From Alphaproteobacteria bacterium (GTDB lineage Bacteria; Pseudomonadota; Alphaproteobacteria; Puniceispirillales; UBA1172), in assembly GCA_023259875.1 (NCBI GenBank), contig JALRFL010000117.1, positions 1 through 22,858 of the forward strand: a DNA stretch of 22,858 nucleotides. The letters are read 5' to 3'. The first letter of the stretch is position 1, and every line of letters starts with the position of its first letter. The position numbers and the translations under genes are program-made. This document shows, in pieces, positions 14,473 through 22,791 of the stretch. The notes beneath the pieces were generated by a model. It saw only the letters and a program-made list of their open reading frames with translations. It ran no database searches and was not told the origin of the DNA.

Positions 14473-15468
14473 ATGACTAGTGAGCTTAACCTTCACGCAA
14501 TTAATAATGCCCGTCAAGTCATTCGGGATTATCTTATAGAAACCCCGATTTTGCCCCTAAAAAGTAGCAAAATTGCCCCGTACTTGCCTGAGGAGGCAGA
14601 GCTATTTCTCAAGCTGGAATTGTTTCAACACACAGGCAGTTTTAAGGCACGCGGCGCGTTTCTTGGGGTGTCTTCACTTGATGAGGAGAGTGCTCGCCGC
14701 GGCGTGGTGACAGTAAGTGGCGGCAATCATGCGCTGGCGTTGTCTTGGGCGGCTAAGGCGCGCGGCGTTCCGGTTAAAGTGGTGATGAAAGAAAGCGCAG
14801 ACCCTATCCGCATCCAAGGATGTCGGGATATGGGGGCTGAGGTGGTATTAGAAAAAGATATGATTGCCTGTTTTGATGCGGTGGCGCGTATCCGCGAGGA
14901 GGAAGGCCGGCGTTATCTGCACCCATTTAATGACCCGACCATGATACTTGGTTCTGCCACTTGTGGGGCAGAGTTGATGGAACAAGCCAAGTCGCTTGAT
15001 GTGGTGGTTTTGCCAGTGGGTGGCGGCGGGCTGATTTCTGGCATGGCATCAGCCATAAAGCTGATCAATCCTAAGGCTGTGGTCATTGGAGTTGAACCCG
15101 AAGGATGCGATAATATGAGCAGGGGGTTAGCGGCAGGCCATGCTATCGTCATGGATCGCATTGATACCATAGCAGACAGCCTAGGCGCGCCGGAAACGCT
15201 GGAATACAGCCTTAATATCGTGCGGCAAATGGTGGATGAGGTGATCACCCTTCCTGACGCGGCGCTTGCGGCTATGATGCTGCGTATGCGTGACAGTTTA
15301 TCCGTGATGGTAGAGCCAGCTTGTGCCGCGTCGCTTGCGGCGGCCTTAGGGCCTTTGCGCGGTCGCCTCAAAGGAAAGCGTGTTGGTGTGCTGGCCTGTG
15401 GGTCAAATACCAGTTCTGATCGCTGGCACGAGCATACCACAGGGCATCAGCCATTTTCCCTGCAATAA
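14473..15468 (+). CDS. EutB/threonine dehydratase-like PLP enzyme (fold type II)
   Basis: From ATG 14473 this is a 331-residue enzyme of the threonine dehydratase/serine racemase family, without the C-terminal regulatory ACT domain of biosynthetic IlvA. The PLP Lys is Lys58 in GSFKARGA, the cofactor ring is contacted by SGGNH (82-86), and the phosphate-binding loop is GGGGLISG (183-190). The C-terminal Cys/Ser contact is the CGSN segment. An upstream in-frame ATG at 14329 would overlap the divergent hydrolase gene and adds 48 residues without family similarity, so it was rejected; the ribosome site of the chosen start is weak (AGGA about 14 nt upstream). Head-to-head with the DoeA-like gene, it fits EutB, which eliminates the hydroxyl group in hydroxyectoine breakdown. 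A general beta-hydroxy-amino-acid dehydratase is the alternative. Confidence 0.8.
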   Translation: MTSELNLHAINNARQVIRDYLIETPILPLKSSKIAPYLPEEAELFLKLELFQHTGSFKARGAFLGVSSLDEESARRGVVTVSGGNHALALSWAAKARGVPVKVVMKESADPIRIQGCRDMGAEVVLEKDMIACFDAVARIREEEGRRYLHPFNDPTMILGSATCGAELMEQAKSLDVVVLPVGGGGLISGMASAIKLINPKAVVIGVEPEGCDNMSRGLAAGHAIVMDRIDTIADSLGAPETLEYSLNIVRQMVDEVITLPDAALAAMMLRMRDSLSVMVEPACAASLAAALGPLRGRLKGKRVGVLACGSNTSSDRWHEHTTGHQPFSLQ

Positions 15469-15505
15469 GCAATAAGAGGTATTAAAAGAGGCAACCCCCT
15501 TTGGA

Positions 15506-16432
15506 TTAACGCAATTGATCCAGCCAATAAGGATTAGACCAAGCGGTTTGCCCATTTTTTCCGATCACCGTGACGCGGAAATAAGGCGAAGAAAAGCCGC
15601 TGAGATCAAAATCAGCATAGGTCATATTTTGGCCTTGGGCGGAAAGCGCGGCGTATCCTATCCCTGACACGATGATGTGGTTTGCCGGACTACAAGCGAC
15701 ATGAAGATCATCACCTTGCATCAACAGCGCGTGAATTTCTGCCCCTGTTGAGGAATAATGACGACCATGTTTGATCGCATCCACTAGCGCAGAGGCAGTA
15801 AGGTCATCAGACCCTACCATGATCCAGCCACCACCAGCGTCCTGACTGCGGAAATGCGAATCATCCGTGGCGGTAAAGGACATCCGCTTGCCTTCATGAA
15901 GCAAAATATCTGCTGTTCCAATGCCAAGCCCTCGCCCAGATTCAATGGCGGCAGAATAATTAAACACCTCAACCGCGTGTGCGGATGATGCTATCAAAGC
16001 CTCATCCGTGGTCATGGCATACCATTCTGGATGCGCGATAGACACATAGGCGCCTGCCTCACGCGCGCGCGAAATCATGTGGGTGATCGTTTCCTCACGG
16101 CTAGCCATCTTGAAATCTAGAGGCAGGCCATTAGCAACAAGATGCCATAACCCGTCTTGGTCATACCGCTTGCCCAGACAATGCAATTCTGCTGATGGGA
16201 TTGTTATGAAATCATCACCATCTAACGCACTCGCATCGGTCACCGTGGTGGATGCAAAACTCGCGTCATCCCATAAATGATCAGAAAGGGCGATGAAGTC
16301 ATAGCCTAGATTTTGATAGAAGTTGACGGCTTCGGCGCAGGTTTTATGACCATCCGACAGGTCGGTATGTCCATGCAGATTGCCGCGATAAAGGGGGGTG
16401 TCTTGATCAAAAGGGGGCAGAAGCATTGGCAT
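15506..16432 (-). CDS. PHP-domain metal-dependent phosphoesterase-like protein
   Basis: A 308-residue PHP-domain protein (polymerase and histidinol phosphatase fold). Metal-binding motifs are in canonical order: His20, His22 and Asp27 in NLHGHTDLSDG, ALSDH near residue 75, IPSAELHC, SIAHPEWY, and the final ATDDSH. The remaining C-terminal part (after about 235) is beta-rich, ending VTVIGKNGQTAWSNPYW, like the accessory domain of CehA/McbA-type hydrolases. No signal peptide, so cytoplasmic. Such enzymes hydrolyse phosphate esters or related bonds; the substrate is not predictable. The start has no clear Shine-Dalgarno; Met3 is equally possible. It is convergent with the PLP enzyme gene (37 nt apart) and divergent from the aldo/keto reductase gene across a palindrome-containing spacer. 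Confidence 0.85.
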   Translation of the reverse strand: MPMLLPPFDQDTPLYRGNLHGHTDLSDGHKTCAEAVNFYQNLGYDFIALSDHLWDDASFASTTVTDASALDGDDFITIPSAELHCLGKRYDQDGLWHLVANGLPLDFKMASREETITHMISRAREAGAYVSIAHPEWYAMTTDEALIASSAHAVEVFNYSAAIESGRGLGIGTADILLHEGKRMSFTATDDSHFRSQDAGGGWIMVGSDDLTASALVDAIKHGRHYSSTGAEIHALLMQGDDLHVACSPANHIIVSGIGYAALSAQGQNMTYADFDLSGFSSPYFRVTVIGKNGQTAWSNPYWLDQLR

Positions 16433-16460
16433 TGGTTTTGACTCGTACTTGTTATCGTTT

Positions 16461-16478
16461 GATTATCTTATCATAATC
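16461..16478. promoter_or_regulatory. Inverted repeat in PHP/AKR divergent spacer
   Basis: GATTAT (16461-16466) and ATAATC (16473-16478) are inverted arms separated by CTTATC. It lies closer to the PHP gene start. The spacer is AT-rich, so an arm of six bases could be chance. Confidence 0.25.
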
Positions 16479-16503
16479 TCGCACCATAAGATGAGAAGAT
16501 TTG

Positions 16504-16519
16504 TTGAAATCCATTTCAA
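16504..16519. promoter_or_regulatory. 16-bp perfect palindrome, putative operator, upstream of aldo/keto reductase gene
   Basis: TTGAAAT-CC-ATTTCAA has two perfect 7-bp arms around a two-base centre, 36 nt before the AKR start in the 123-nt divergent spacer. Size and symmetry fit a dimeric repressor or activator site. No cognate regulator is encoded in the window. Confidence 0.4.
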
Positions 16520-16555
16520 TTATTTTGACAATAGTTCAGAGGAGACAACCTTAAG

Positions 16556-17560
16556 ATGACCATCACACACCGCCGGCTTGGGCAGAATGGGCCAGAGGTT
16601 TTCCCCATTGGTATTGGCGCCATGTCGTTTAGCAATTTTTATGGTGAGGCCACGCGCGAAGATGCCCTAGCGCTTCTCGAGATGGCCATGGATCACGGCG
16701 TCAACCATATCGACACAGCGGATATTTATGGCATGGGGGTGTCGGAGATTGCCATTGGGGCGTTTCTGGCAAAGCAAGGAAAACAGGCGCAGGATTTTTT
16801 CCATATCGCCACCAAGGCTGGCATTGATCGCGACGATACAGGAAGTGGGTTTAACAATCATCCTGATTATCTTAGGAAAAGTCTTGAGGCCTCGCTTAAA
16901 CGCCTTGGCGTTGATTATGTTGATCTGTTCTATGTGCATCGCCGCCAGCAAGATATCCCTATTGAGGAGGTGACAGAAACCTTGGCCGGATTTGTCAAAG
17001 AAGGTTTAATCGGCGCATTCGGTTTTTCAGAGATTGCCCCCACCACTTTGCGGCGCGCGGCAGCGGTTCATCCGGTGGCGGCGGTGCAATCTGAATACTC
17101 CCTGCAAACCCGAGGCCCCGAATTAGGGTTAGTTCAGGCCACGCGCGATCTAGGGGCGGCGATGGTGGCCTTTTCCCCTGTGGGAAGAGGATTGCTGACA
17201 GACCGCCCCCATTCAGCGAAAGATATCGCAAATATGCCGTTTCTTGCGGTCAATCCCCGGTTCATGGGTGCTAATCTAACACGAAACATTGCCGCCACCG
17301 CGGCTTTTCGCGACTTGGCAAAAGATATGGGCATGGCGGCTTCTACGCTTGCTATTGCATGGTTATTACATCAAGATCATCATATTATCCCTATTCCGGG
17401 CACGAGATCAGTGACACATTTTGCGGAACTTATTGCTGCCGCCGGGGTGAAGTTGGGTGATGAAGATAAAGCCAGAATTGATGCGATTATGCCCCCGGGT
17501 TGGTGTCATGGTGATAGGTATTCGGATACCCAATGGCGAGCCATTGAACGATATTGTTAG
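16556..17560 (+). CDS. Aldo/keto reductase family oxidoreductase
   Basis: A 334-residue NAD(P)H-dependent (beta/alpha)8 reductase. The catalytic tetrad is complete: Asp53 and Tyr58 in HIDTADIYGMG, Lys87 in ATKAGI, His128 in FYVHRR. The C-terminal cofactor-binding stretch IPIPGTRS with the following LGDEDKARID helix is intact, and the length is usual for the AKR families that reduce aldehydes. An AGGAG site lies about 11 nt before ATG 16556. It is followed 24 nt later by the acyl-CoA synthetase gene on the same strand, so the two may be co-transcribed. Substrate is unknown; aldehyde detoxification is a common role. Confidence 0.92.
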   Translation: MTITHRRLGQNGPEVFPIGIGAMSFSNFYGEATREDALALLEMAMDHGVNHIDTADIYGMGVSEIAIGAFLAKQGKQAQDFFHIATKAGIDRDDTGSGFNNHPDYLRKSLEASLKRLGVDYVDLFYVHRRQQDIPIEEVTETLAGFVKEGLIGAFGFSEIAPTTLRRAAAVHPVAAVQSEYSLQTRGPELGLVQATRDLGAAMVAFSPVGRGLLTDRPHSAKDIANMPFLAVNPRFMGANLTRNIAATAAFRDLAKDMGMAASTLAIAWLLHQDHHIIPIPGTRSVTHFAELIAAAGVKLGDEDKARIDAIMPPGWCHGDRYSDTQWRAIERYC

Positions 17561-17572
17561 GTAAACTTATAT

Positions 17573-17576
17573 GAGG
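17573..17576 (+). promoter_or_regulatory. Shine-Dalgarno that decides the acyl-CoA synthetase start
   Basis: GAGG at 17573-17576 is 8 nt upstream of ATG 17585. The in-frame GTG at 17576 would overlap this site, so ATG 17585 is preferred. Confidence 0.6.
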
Positions 17577-17584
17577 TGACGACC

Positions 17585-19324
17585 ATGACCAATTCCGATG
17601 TTCTCAGTGATCAGTTTTTTGAAGTCGCGGCCCGTTATCCGGAAAGGCCATGCCTTTGTGAGAAGACCAACGGCACTTGGCAGGGGCTAACCTATAAAGA
17701 GACCGCAGATCAGGTTTTGCGAGCTGCCGCTTTTCTCAAAGCGCAAGGCGTCACAAAAGGGGATCGGGTGGTTATCGCCTCAGAAAACCGGATTGATTGG
17801 GCTATTGCTGATCTGGCTATTATGACGCTTGGGGCGTTGGTTGTGCCATCTTATAGCACCAATACCAGCGAAGATCATCACCATGTGCTTACGGATTCTG
17901 GGGCGGTTCTTGCTATCACATCATCAGGGGAATTGGCGGAAAATCTAGCAGAGGCGGCGGACAGATCACCAGCCTGCCAGACACTAGTTTTGTTTGATCA
18001 TTATGACATTCAAACACAAAAAAAACGTCTTAAACAAATCAACTGGCATGATGAGATAGCGGCACTAGGAGAAAGTGCTGATCTGGCGGATATCCGCGCT
18101 GAATTGAATCCTGATGATTTGGCGTGTCTTATTTACACCTCTGGCACAGGTGGTTTGCCCAAAGGTGTGATGCTAACCCATAAGTCTATCAGCGCGAATG
18201 TGAAAGGCGTGAAAGAGATGCTTAGGGAAGTGAACCTTGATGATAAGCAGCGGTTTCTTTCGCTCCTGCCTTTATCACATTCTTATGAGCATACAGGCGG
18301 ACTTCATCTGCCTATCCGGATGGGTTCTGAAATCTGGTATTGTGAGAGCGTTGATCAAGTATCCACCAATTTACAAGAAGCCAAACCGACCTTGATGATC
18401 GCTGTCCCCCGACTTTATGAGGTGTTGCATGATCGCATCGAAAATGGCCTTAAGGCCAAAGGCGGCCTTAGCGAAAAACTGTTTCGGAAAGCGTTGGCAT
18501 TAGGTCTGAAAACACTACAAGGTGATAAATTATCCTTTGCCGAGGCTATCTGGGATCGCGTGCTAGAACGCTTGGTGCGGGCAAAGGTGCGCCGGCGGTT
18601 AGGCGGAAGACTGCAATATTTCTGTTCAGGGGGTGCGCCGTTAAATCCAGAAATTGGAAAGTTTTTCCAAGCGATCGGGGTAGGTATTTTGCAAGGCTAT
18701 GGCCAAACGGAAGCCTCACCAGTGATTTCCCTTAATCCGCCAAAAGATATTCGCATTTCTACCGTCGGCAAAGCGGTGCCAGGAGTTGAAATAAAAATTG
18801 ATCCTGAAGGTGAGATTTTGGTACGCGGGGACTTGGTGATGCAAGGCTACTGGAATAATCCTGCTGCAACCGATGAAGCGATTTATGACGGTTGGCTTCA
18901 CACAGGTGATTTGGGCGATATCAGTGCAGACGGGTTTCTTAGCATCACAGGCCGCAAAAAAGAAATCATTGTTAATTCAGGCGGTGACAATATTGCCCCG
19001 GCGCGGATTGAAGCCATGTTGACCATGCAAGGCAATATTGACCAAGCCATGATAACAGGCGACAAACGCCCGTGGCTGGCGGCGGTTGTTGTGCCGTCCC
19101 AAGAGGTGCGAAAACTGCCCAAGCCAGAACAGGAAAAATTTATCAAATCGGCGATAGATAAGGTTAATGAAAATCTGTCTATGTTGGAAAAGGTCAGGCG
19201 ATTTGTTCTGGCTGACGAAGCCTTTAGCATCGAAAACAGTGAGATGACCCCAACCTTAAAAATCCGCAGACACATCGTGTTAAAACGCTATCAAGACGCG
19301 CTGGATAAACTCTATTCGCGCTGA
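17585..19324 (+). CDS. AMP-forming long-chain acyl-CoA synthetase (FadD15/FAA-type)
   Basis: A 579-residue adenylate-forming enzyme that activates a fatty or aryl acid with ATP and CoA. Motifs in order: the P-loop YTSGTGGLPKGVMLTH (184-199), LSLLPLSHSYEHT, the adenine site YGQTEASPV, DGWLHTGDLG, and the hinge GRKKEIIVNSGGDNIAP. The C-terminal TPTLKIRRHIV with a conserved Lys completes the second half-reaction domain. It resembles the mycobacterial/eukaryotic-type long-chain synthetases (AMP-binding with LPLSHSYE) more than E. coli FadD. The start ATG 17585 was chosen over GTG 17576 because the GAGG site sits just upstream. It ends 21 nt from a convergent dehydrogenase gene. It could channel fatty acids to beta-oxidation or membrane lipid. 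Confidence 0.92.
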   Translation: MTNSDVLSDQFFEVAARYPERPCLCEKTNGTWQGLTYKETADQVLRAAAFLKAQGVTKGDRVVIASENRIDWAIADLAIMTLGALVVPSYSTNTSEDHHHVLTDSGAVLAITSSGELAENLAEAADRSPACQTLVLFDHYDIQTQKKRLKQINWHDEIAALGESADLADIRAELNPDDLACLIYTSGTGGLPKGVMLTHKSISANVKGVKEMLREVNLDDKQRFLSLLPLSHSYEHTGGLHLPIRMGSEIWYCESVDQVSTNLQEAKPTLMIAVPRLYEVLHDRIENGLKAKGGLSEKLFRKALALGLKTLQGDKLSFAEAIWDRVLERLVRAKVRRRLGGRLQYFCSGGAPLNPEIGKFFQAIGVGILQGYGQTEASPVISLNPPKDIRISTVGKAVPGVEIKIDPEGEILVRGDLVMQGYWNNPAATDEAIYDGWLHTGDLGDISADGFLSITGRKKEIIVNSGGDNIAPARIEAMLTMQGNIDQAMITGDKRPWLAAVVVPSQEVRKLPKPEQEKFIKSAIDKVNENLSMLEKVRRFVLADEAFSIENSEMTPTLKIRRHIVLKRYQDALDKLYSR

Positions 19325-19345
19325 TTTGTGGTTTTCAGGATTTGC

Positions 19346-20104
19346 TCAGGCAGGGATGATCTGACCATCCCAAGCAATGACGCTTCCGCTATGGGATGGA
19401 TTGACCCCATCTATCACGGCCAGCAAATGTCCGGCCGCCTCATCAGGGGTAAAAAGCGGATGCTTCAGGCTAGATTGAAAAGGGGCGGATAACCCGGTGT
19501 CCGTCGTGCCGGGATGAAGGCCAATGATTACCGCTTCAGGGTTTTTGTGTTTCATCTCAAGGGCGAAACCTTTGATCATCATGTTTAAGGCCGCCTTTGC
19601 CGCTCGGTAACTGTGCCAGCCCCCAAGATGGTTGTCGCTGATACTACCAACCCGGGCAGAAATTGCGGCAAAGACTGATTTGCTGTCCTTGGCAAGGAGG
19701 GGCAGGGTATATTTCCCAATCAGCGCAGGGCCAATCGTGTTGATAAGAAAATTGGCGCTCATCCCCTCATGGCTCAGATGCTTGAGGGATTTCTCAGGGC
19801 TAATCTGCTGGTCGTGATCATGCAACAAGCCCGTGGCGACAATCACCAGATGCAGGGGCTCTTGTTGCGCTAATCCCTCACCTAGGCGAGCTATGCTGGC
19901 TTCATCGCGGAAATCAAAGCGCCGCGAGGGATCAGGGTGTCGCCGTGAAAAACTCTCAACCTGTTTCACCTTTGGATGAGCAGACAGGCGTTGCATCAGC
20001 GCCTGGCCTATGCCGCCATTCGTGCCAAAAATGGCTACGCGCATCGCGTCAGGCAGACGGTCTAGCTGATCCATCCCTTTAACAATTTGGGTTACATTAA
20101 TCAT
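19346..20104 (-). CDS. Short-chain dehydrogenase/reductase (SDR), C-factor-like
   Basis: A 252-residue Rossmann-fold oxidoreductase. The cofactor motif GTNGGIG is at residues 27-33, the NNAG position reads ATGLL, the catalytic Ser is in AAISARVGS, and Tyr and Lys are in SYRAAKAALN. The PG motif HPGTTDTGLS follows. The first 20 residues precede the usual family start (MRVAIFG); ATG 20104, 20074 and 20044 all lack a convincing ribosome site, so the start is uncertain. It lies 39 nt downstream of the DNA ligase gene on the same strand, and may be co-transcribed with it although a repair role is not obvious. The family acts on carbonyl or hydroxyl groups; substrate unknown. Confidence 0.85.
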   Translation of the reverse strand: MINVTQIVKGMDQLDRLPDAMRVAIFGTNGGIGQALMQRLSAHPKVKQVESFSRRHPDPSRRFDFRDEASIARLGEGLAQQEPLHLVIVATGLLHDHDQQISPEKSLKHLSHEGMSANFLINTIGPALIGKYTLPLLAKDSKSVFAAISARVGSISDNHLGGWHSYRAAKAALNMMIKGFALEMKHKNPEAVIIGLHPGTTDTGLSAPFQSSLKHPLFTPDEAAGHLLAVIDGVNPSHSGSVIAWDGQIIPA

Positions 20105-20143
20105 GCTAATGAATTAGGGCGTGGCGTAAAAATGACCAGCCAT

Positions 20144-21754
20144 TTATCGATCCACCCATGTCATTAGCTGATCCAGATCATCCGCATCTTCTGCCAATTT
20201 ATCCCAGCGAATACGCAGGAACCGCGGAAAGCGCATGGCAACACCGGATTTATGACGGCTAGACCTGCTGATGGCATCAAAGGCTACTTCCGCCACAAGC
20301 GTTTTTGCCAATTCACGCACAGGGCCAAATCGCTGAACCGTATTCGCCCGAACAAAAGCATCAAGTTTTTTCAGCTCATCATCGGTGAAGCCAGAATAAG
20401 CCTTGCCAACCGGAACAAGAACCCTGCCATCTTCGCTGTTCATCCACGCGGCAAAGGTGTAATCCGAAAAAAACGAAGATCGCTTGCCATGCCCACGCTG
20501 AGCATAAATCAACACAACATCAGCGGTTAACGGGTCGCGTTTCCATTTATACCACTTGCCCTTGACGCGGCCTTGGGCATAGGTGCTGCCTTTGGCTTTG
20601 ATCATTAGCCCTTCGATCAGGCCGCCCTCGCGGCATTGTTGCCGCCAATCATCCAGCTGTTGGGGTGAGGTGAAATTGAGTTGAGGTGAAAGATCCATCA
20701 CATCAGAGTTCAGTAAGCAGAGCGTTGCCTTAAGCCGTTTTCGCCGGATTTCAATAGGTTCTTGGCGGAGATCTGTTTTGCCATCAAAAAGAATGTCATA
20801 TAGCCGCAAAAAGACCGGGGTTTTGGCAATCATCGCTAGGCTGGTTTTTTTTCGGTTAAGCCGTTGCTGAAGCATTTGAAAGGGCGCGATATCATCAGGC
20901 CGCCCTGCCAGCAATTCCCCATCCAGCGTGCCTTGCCATGACATCGGTTTCACCAATTCAGGAAAGCCAGAGGATATATCATCCCCAGAGCGCGAAAACA
21001 GGCGCACGCCATCATCACCTGATGCCAGTTGCACCCGGGCGCCATCCCATTTCCATTCCACCATCCAATCCTTGGGGGAAATGGTATCAATCTCACCATC
21101 TTTCAGGGGGTGTGCCAGCATGAGGGGACGAAACACTGCCTTGCCTTCGGCATTAGGGCGAGGCGCGTTATCATTAAGCCAATCAAAGAGGGCATGATAA
21201 GGCGGTGAGATCAGAGGCCAGATTTCTTCTATATCTTCAACCGGTTTATCATAAGCCTTAGCCAGAGCAAGACGCACCAAGCGTGCCGACGCCCCGACCC
21301 TTAACCCCCCAGTGATCAGTTTGAGCAACCCCCAGCGTGTTGTAGCATCCGAGGCATCAAGCCAATGGGCAATAAGGGTTTTGGTGGCATCCATTCCCGA
21401 TTGCGTTGCAGAATCTGCCAGATCATCAGCAATTACCGACAGGCTTGGGGGCGGCGTGTTCGCGGCGGCTTCGCGGATGGTATCCTTAGGCCAGATTAAA
21501 GCCACGGTTTCAGCCATATCGCCAACAAAGTCGTATGACAGGGCAAAAAGCTCGGCATCAATTCGGCTTTCTACCAGTTGGCGGATCAATGCTGGTTTTG
21601 CCCTGTGGCTGTTAAACTTACCCACGAGAGCGGCAAGCCCCCAGCCTACATCCGGCATTGGGGTGGTATGAAACCAATGCACCAGATGTTCAATCTTGGT
21701 GTTTCGCCCCGGCGCATAAAGCAAGTGTTCAAGTAAAGCGGCAAAACGGATCAT
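20144..21754 (-). CDS. ATP-dependent DNA ligase, ligase-associated repair type
   Basis: A 536-residue ATP-dependent DNA ligase. An N-terminal DNA-binding domain (about 1-205) is followed by the adenylation domain with active-site Lys235 in EWKWDGAR (KxDG motif), then FSRSGDDIS, DGELLAG, VFLRLYDIL, GLMIKAKGS and VKGKWYKWKRD, which are motifs III to V. An OB-fold C-terminal domain ends with AVAFDAISRSSRHKSGVAMRFPRFLRIRWDK-like residues carrying motif VI. Size and motifs match the bacterial ligases found next to an exonuclease and linked to cross-link (cisplatin) damage response. The ATG overlaps the exonuclease stop (ATGA), so the two are translationally coupled. The helicase and phosphoesterase partners often found in this set are not in the window. 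Confidence 0.93.
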   Translation of the reverse strand: MIRFAALLEHLLYAPGRNTKIEHLVHWFHTTPMPDVGWGLAALVGKFNSHRAKPALIRQLVESRIDAELFALSYDFVGDMAETVALIWPKDTIREAAANTPPPSLSVIADDLADSATQSGMDATKTLIAHWLDASDATTRWGLLKLITGGLRVGASARLVRLALAKAYDKPVEDIEEIWPLISPPYHALFDWLNDNAPRPNAEGKAVFRPLMLAHPLKDGEIDTISPKDWMVEWKWDGARVQLASGDDGVRLFSRSGDDISSGFPELVKPMSWQGTLDGELLAGRPDDIAPFQMLQQRLNRKKTSLAMIAKTPVFLRLYDILFDGKTDLRQEPIEIRRKRLKATLCLLNSDVMDLSPQLNFTSPQQLDDWRQQCREGGLIEGLMIKAKGSTYAQGRVKGKWYKWKRDPLTADVVLIYAQRGHGKRSSFFSDYTFAAWMNSEDGRVLVPVGKAYSGFTDDELKKLDAFVRANTVQRFGPVRELAKTLVAEVAFDAISRSSRHKSGVAMRFPRFLRIRWDKLAEDADDLDQLMTWVDR

Positions 21755-22791
21755 TCGGCATCATCCTCATAGCCGATCAGATGTAATGCTTTGCCTGTTA
21801 TGCCTTTTAGCGATAAGGCCCGGATTAAGGCATCTTCCCGGCCATGGGTAACCCAAACCTCTTTTGGGGATACCTCATCAATCGTGGCAAGCAAGTCCCC
21901 CCAATCCGCATGATCAGATAACACAAGCGGCAATTCCACGCCGGATTGCTTGGCTCTCTGCCGCACTTGCATCCAGCCAGAAGCCATAATGATCAAGGGG
22001 TCGGGCAGGCGTTTTGCCCATGGGCCGGATATTGCTGATGGCGGGGCAATAATGATTTGCCCAGCCAGATTTTCTTGCGGTTTTCCTTTGTTTCCAGAGG
22101 TAGCGGCATAAAGAGGGCCAAGGGGGATGCCGTGATCTTCATAGAGTTGGCAGAGTTTGGTCAATGCCCCATGAATATAAATTGGCGCGGTGTAACCAGC
22201 TTGTCTCAACAAGGCAATAACGCGCTGAGCCTTGCCAAGGGAATACGCCCCGATAACATGGGCACGCTGGGGAAAGAGGGTTAATGAGGCCAGCAGACGA
22301 TCAATTTCTGCCATGGGGTCAGGGTGATGAAAAACAGGTAAGGCAAAGGTGGCCTCGGTAATAAAGACATCACAAGCCACAGGCTCAAAAGCCGCGCAAG
22401 TGGGATCGCTTTTGCGTTTATAATCCCCTGACACAACCACACGGCTACCTTGATGATCCAGAACAATCTGCGCACTTCCTAGCACATGGCCAGCAGGTTT
22501 GAGACAAAGCGCAACATCGCCTATCTGCATAGATGCGTCATAAGGCAGAGGGGTCGTTTTTTTGGCAAAATTTTCACCATAGCGTGCCGCCATGATGGCT
22601 AGGGTTTCTGGCGTTGCAATGACGTGCTTATGCCCTGGTCTGGCATGATCAGCATGACCATGGGTTACCACCACGGTGGTTGATGCGCGAATAGCGTCAA
22701 TATGAAAAACTGGGTTCCCATCCGAGCCAATGACACCAAGCCCATGTTGCAGTGGCCTGATCCATTGGGACGGAGGAATAGTTGGCATCAT
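21751..22791 (-). CDS. Ligase-associated DNA exonuclease, metallo-beta-lactamase fold
   Basis: From ATG 22791 this is a 346-residue protein of the metallo-beta-lactamase/beta-CASP superfamily, the kind encoded next to ATP-dependent ligases in alphaproteobacteria. The metal motif is THGHADHARPGH (His44, His46, Asp48, His49), with GHVLGSAQ, VVSGDYKR and the C-terminal SDHADW and THGRED motifs. Residues with the beta-CASP insertion (GAYSLGKAQRVIALLR) are present. The longer frame from 22827 was not used: the 12 extra residues are not family-like, and ATG 22791 overlaps by ATGA the stop of an upstream gene tail, the usual arrangement in this operon. It would trim DNA ends before ligation. Confidence 0.9.
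   Translation of the reverse strand: MMPTIPPSQWIRPLQHGLGVIGSDGNPVFHIDAIRASTTVVVTHGHADHARPGHKHVIATPETLAIMAARYGENFAKKTTPLPYDASMQIGDVALCLKPAGHVLGSAQIVLDHQGSRVVVSGDYKRKSDPTCAAFEPVACDVFITEATFALPVFHHPDPMAEIDRLLASLTLFPQRAHVIGAYSLGKAQRVIALLRQAGYTAPIYIHGALTKLCQLYEDHGIPLGPLYAATSGNKGKPQENLAGQIIIAPPSAISGPWAKRLPDPLIIMASGWMQVRQRAKQSGVELPLVLSDHADWGDLLATIDEVSPKEVWVTHGREDALIRALSLKGITGKALHLIGYEDDAE

Noticed and set aside
15469..15505. Terminator between the convergent PLP enzyme and PHP genes
   Set aside because: An AAAGAGG / CCCCCTTT pairing is possible but imperfect, with a tiny loop and no T run.
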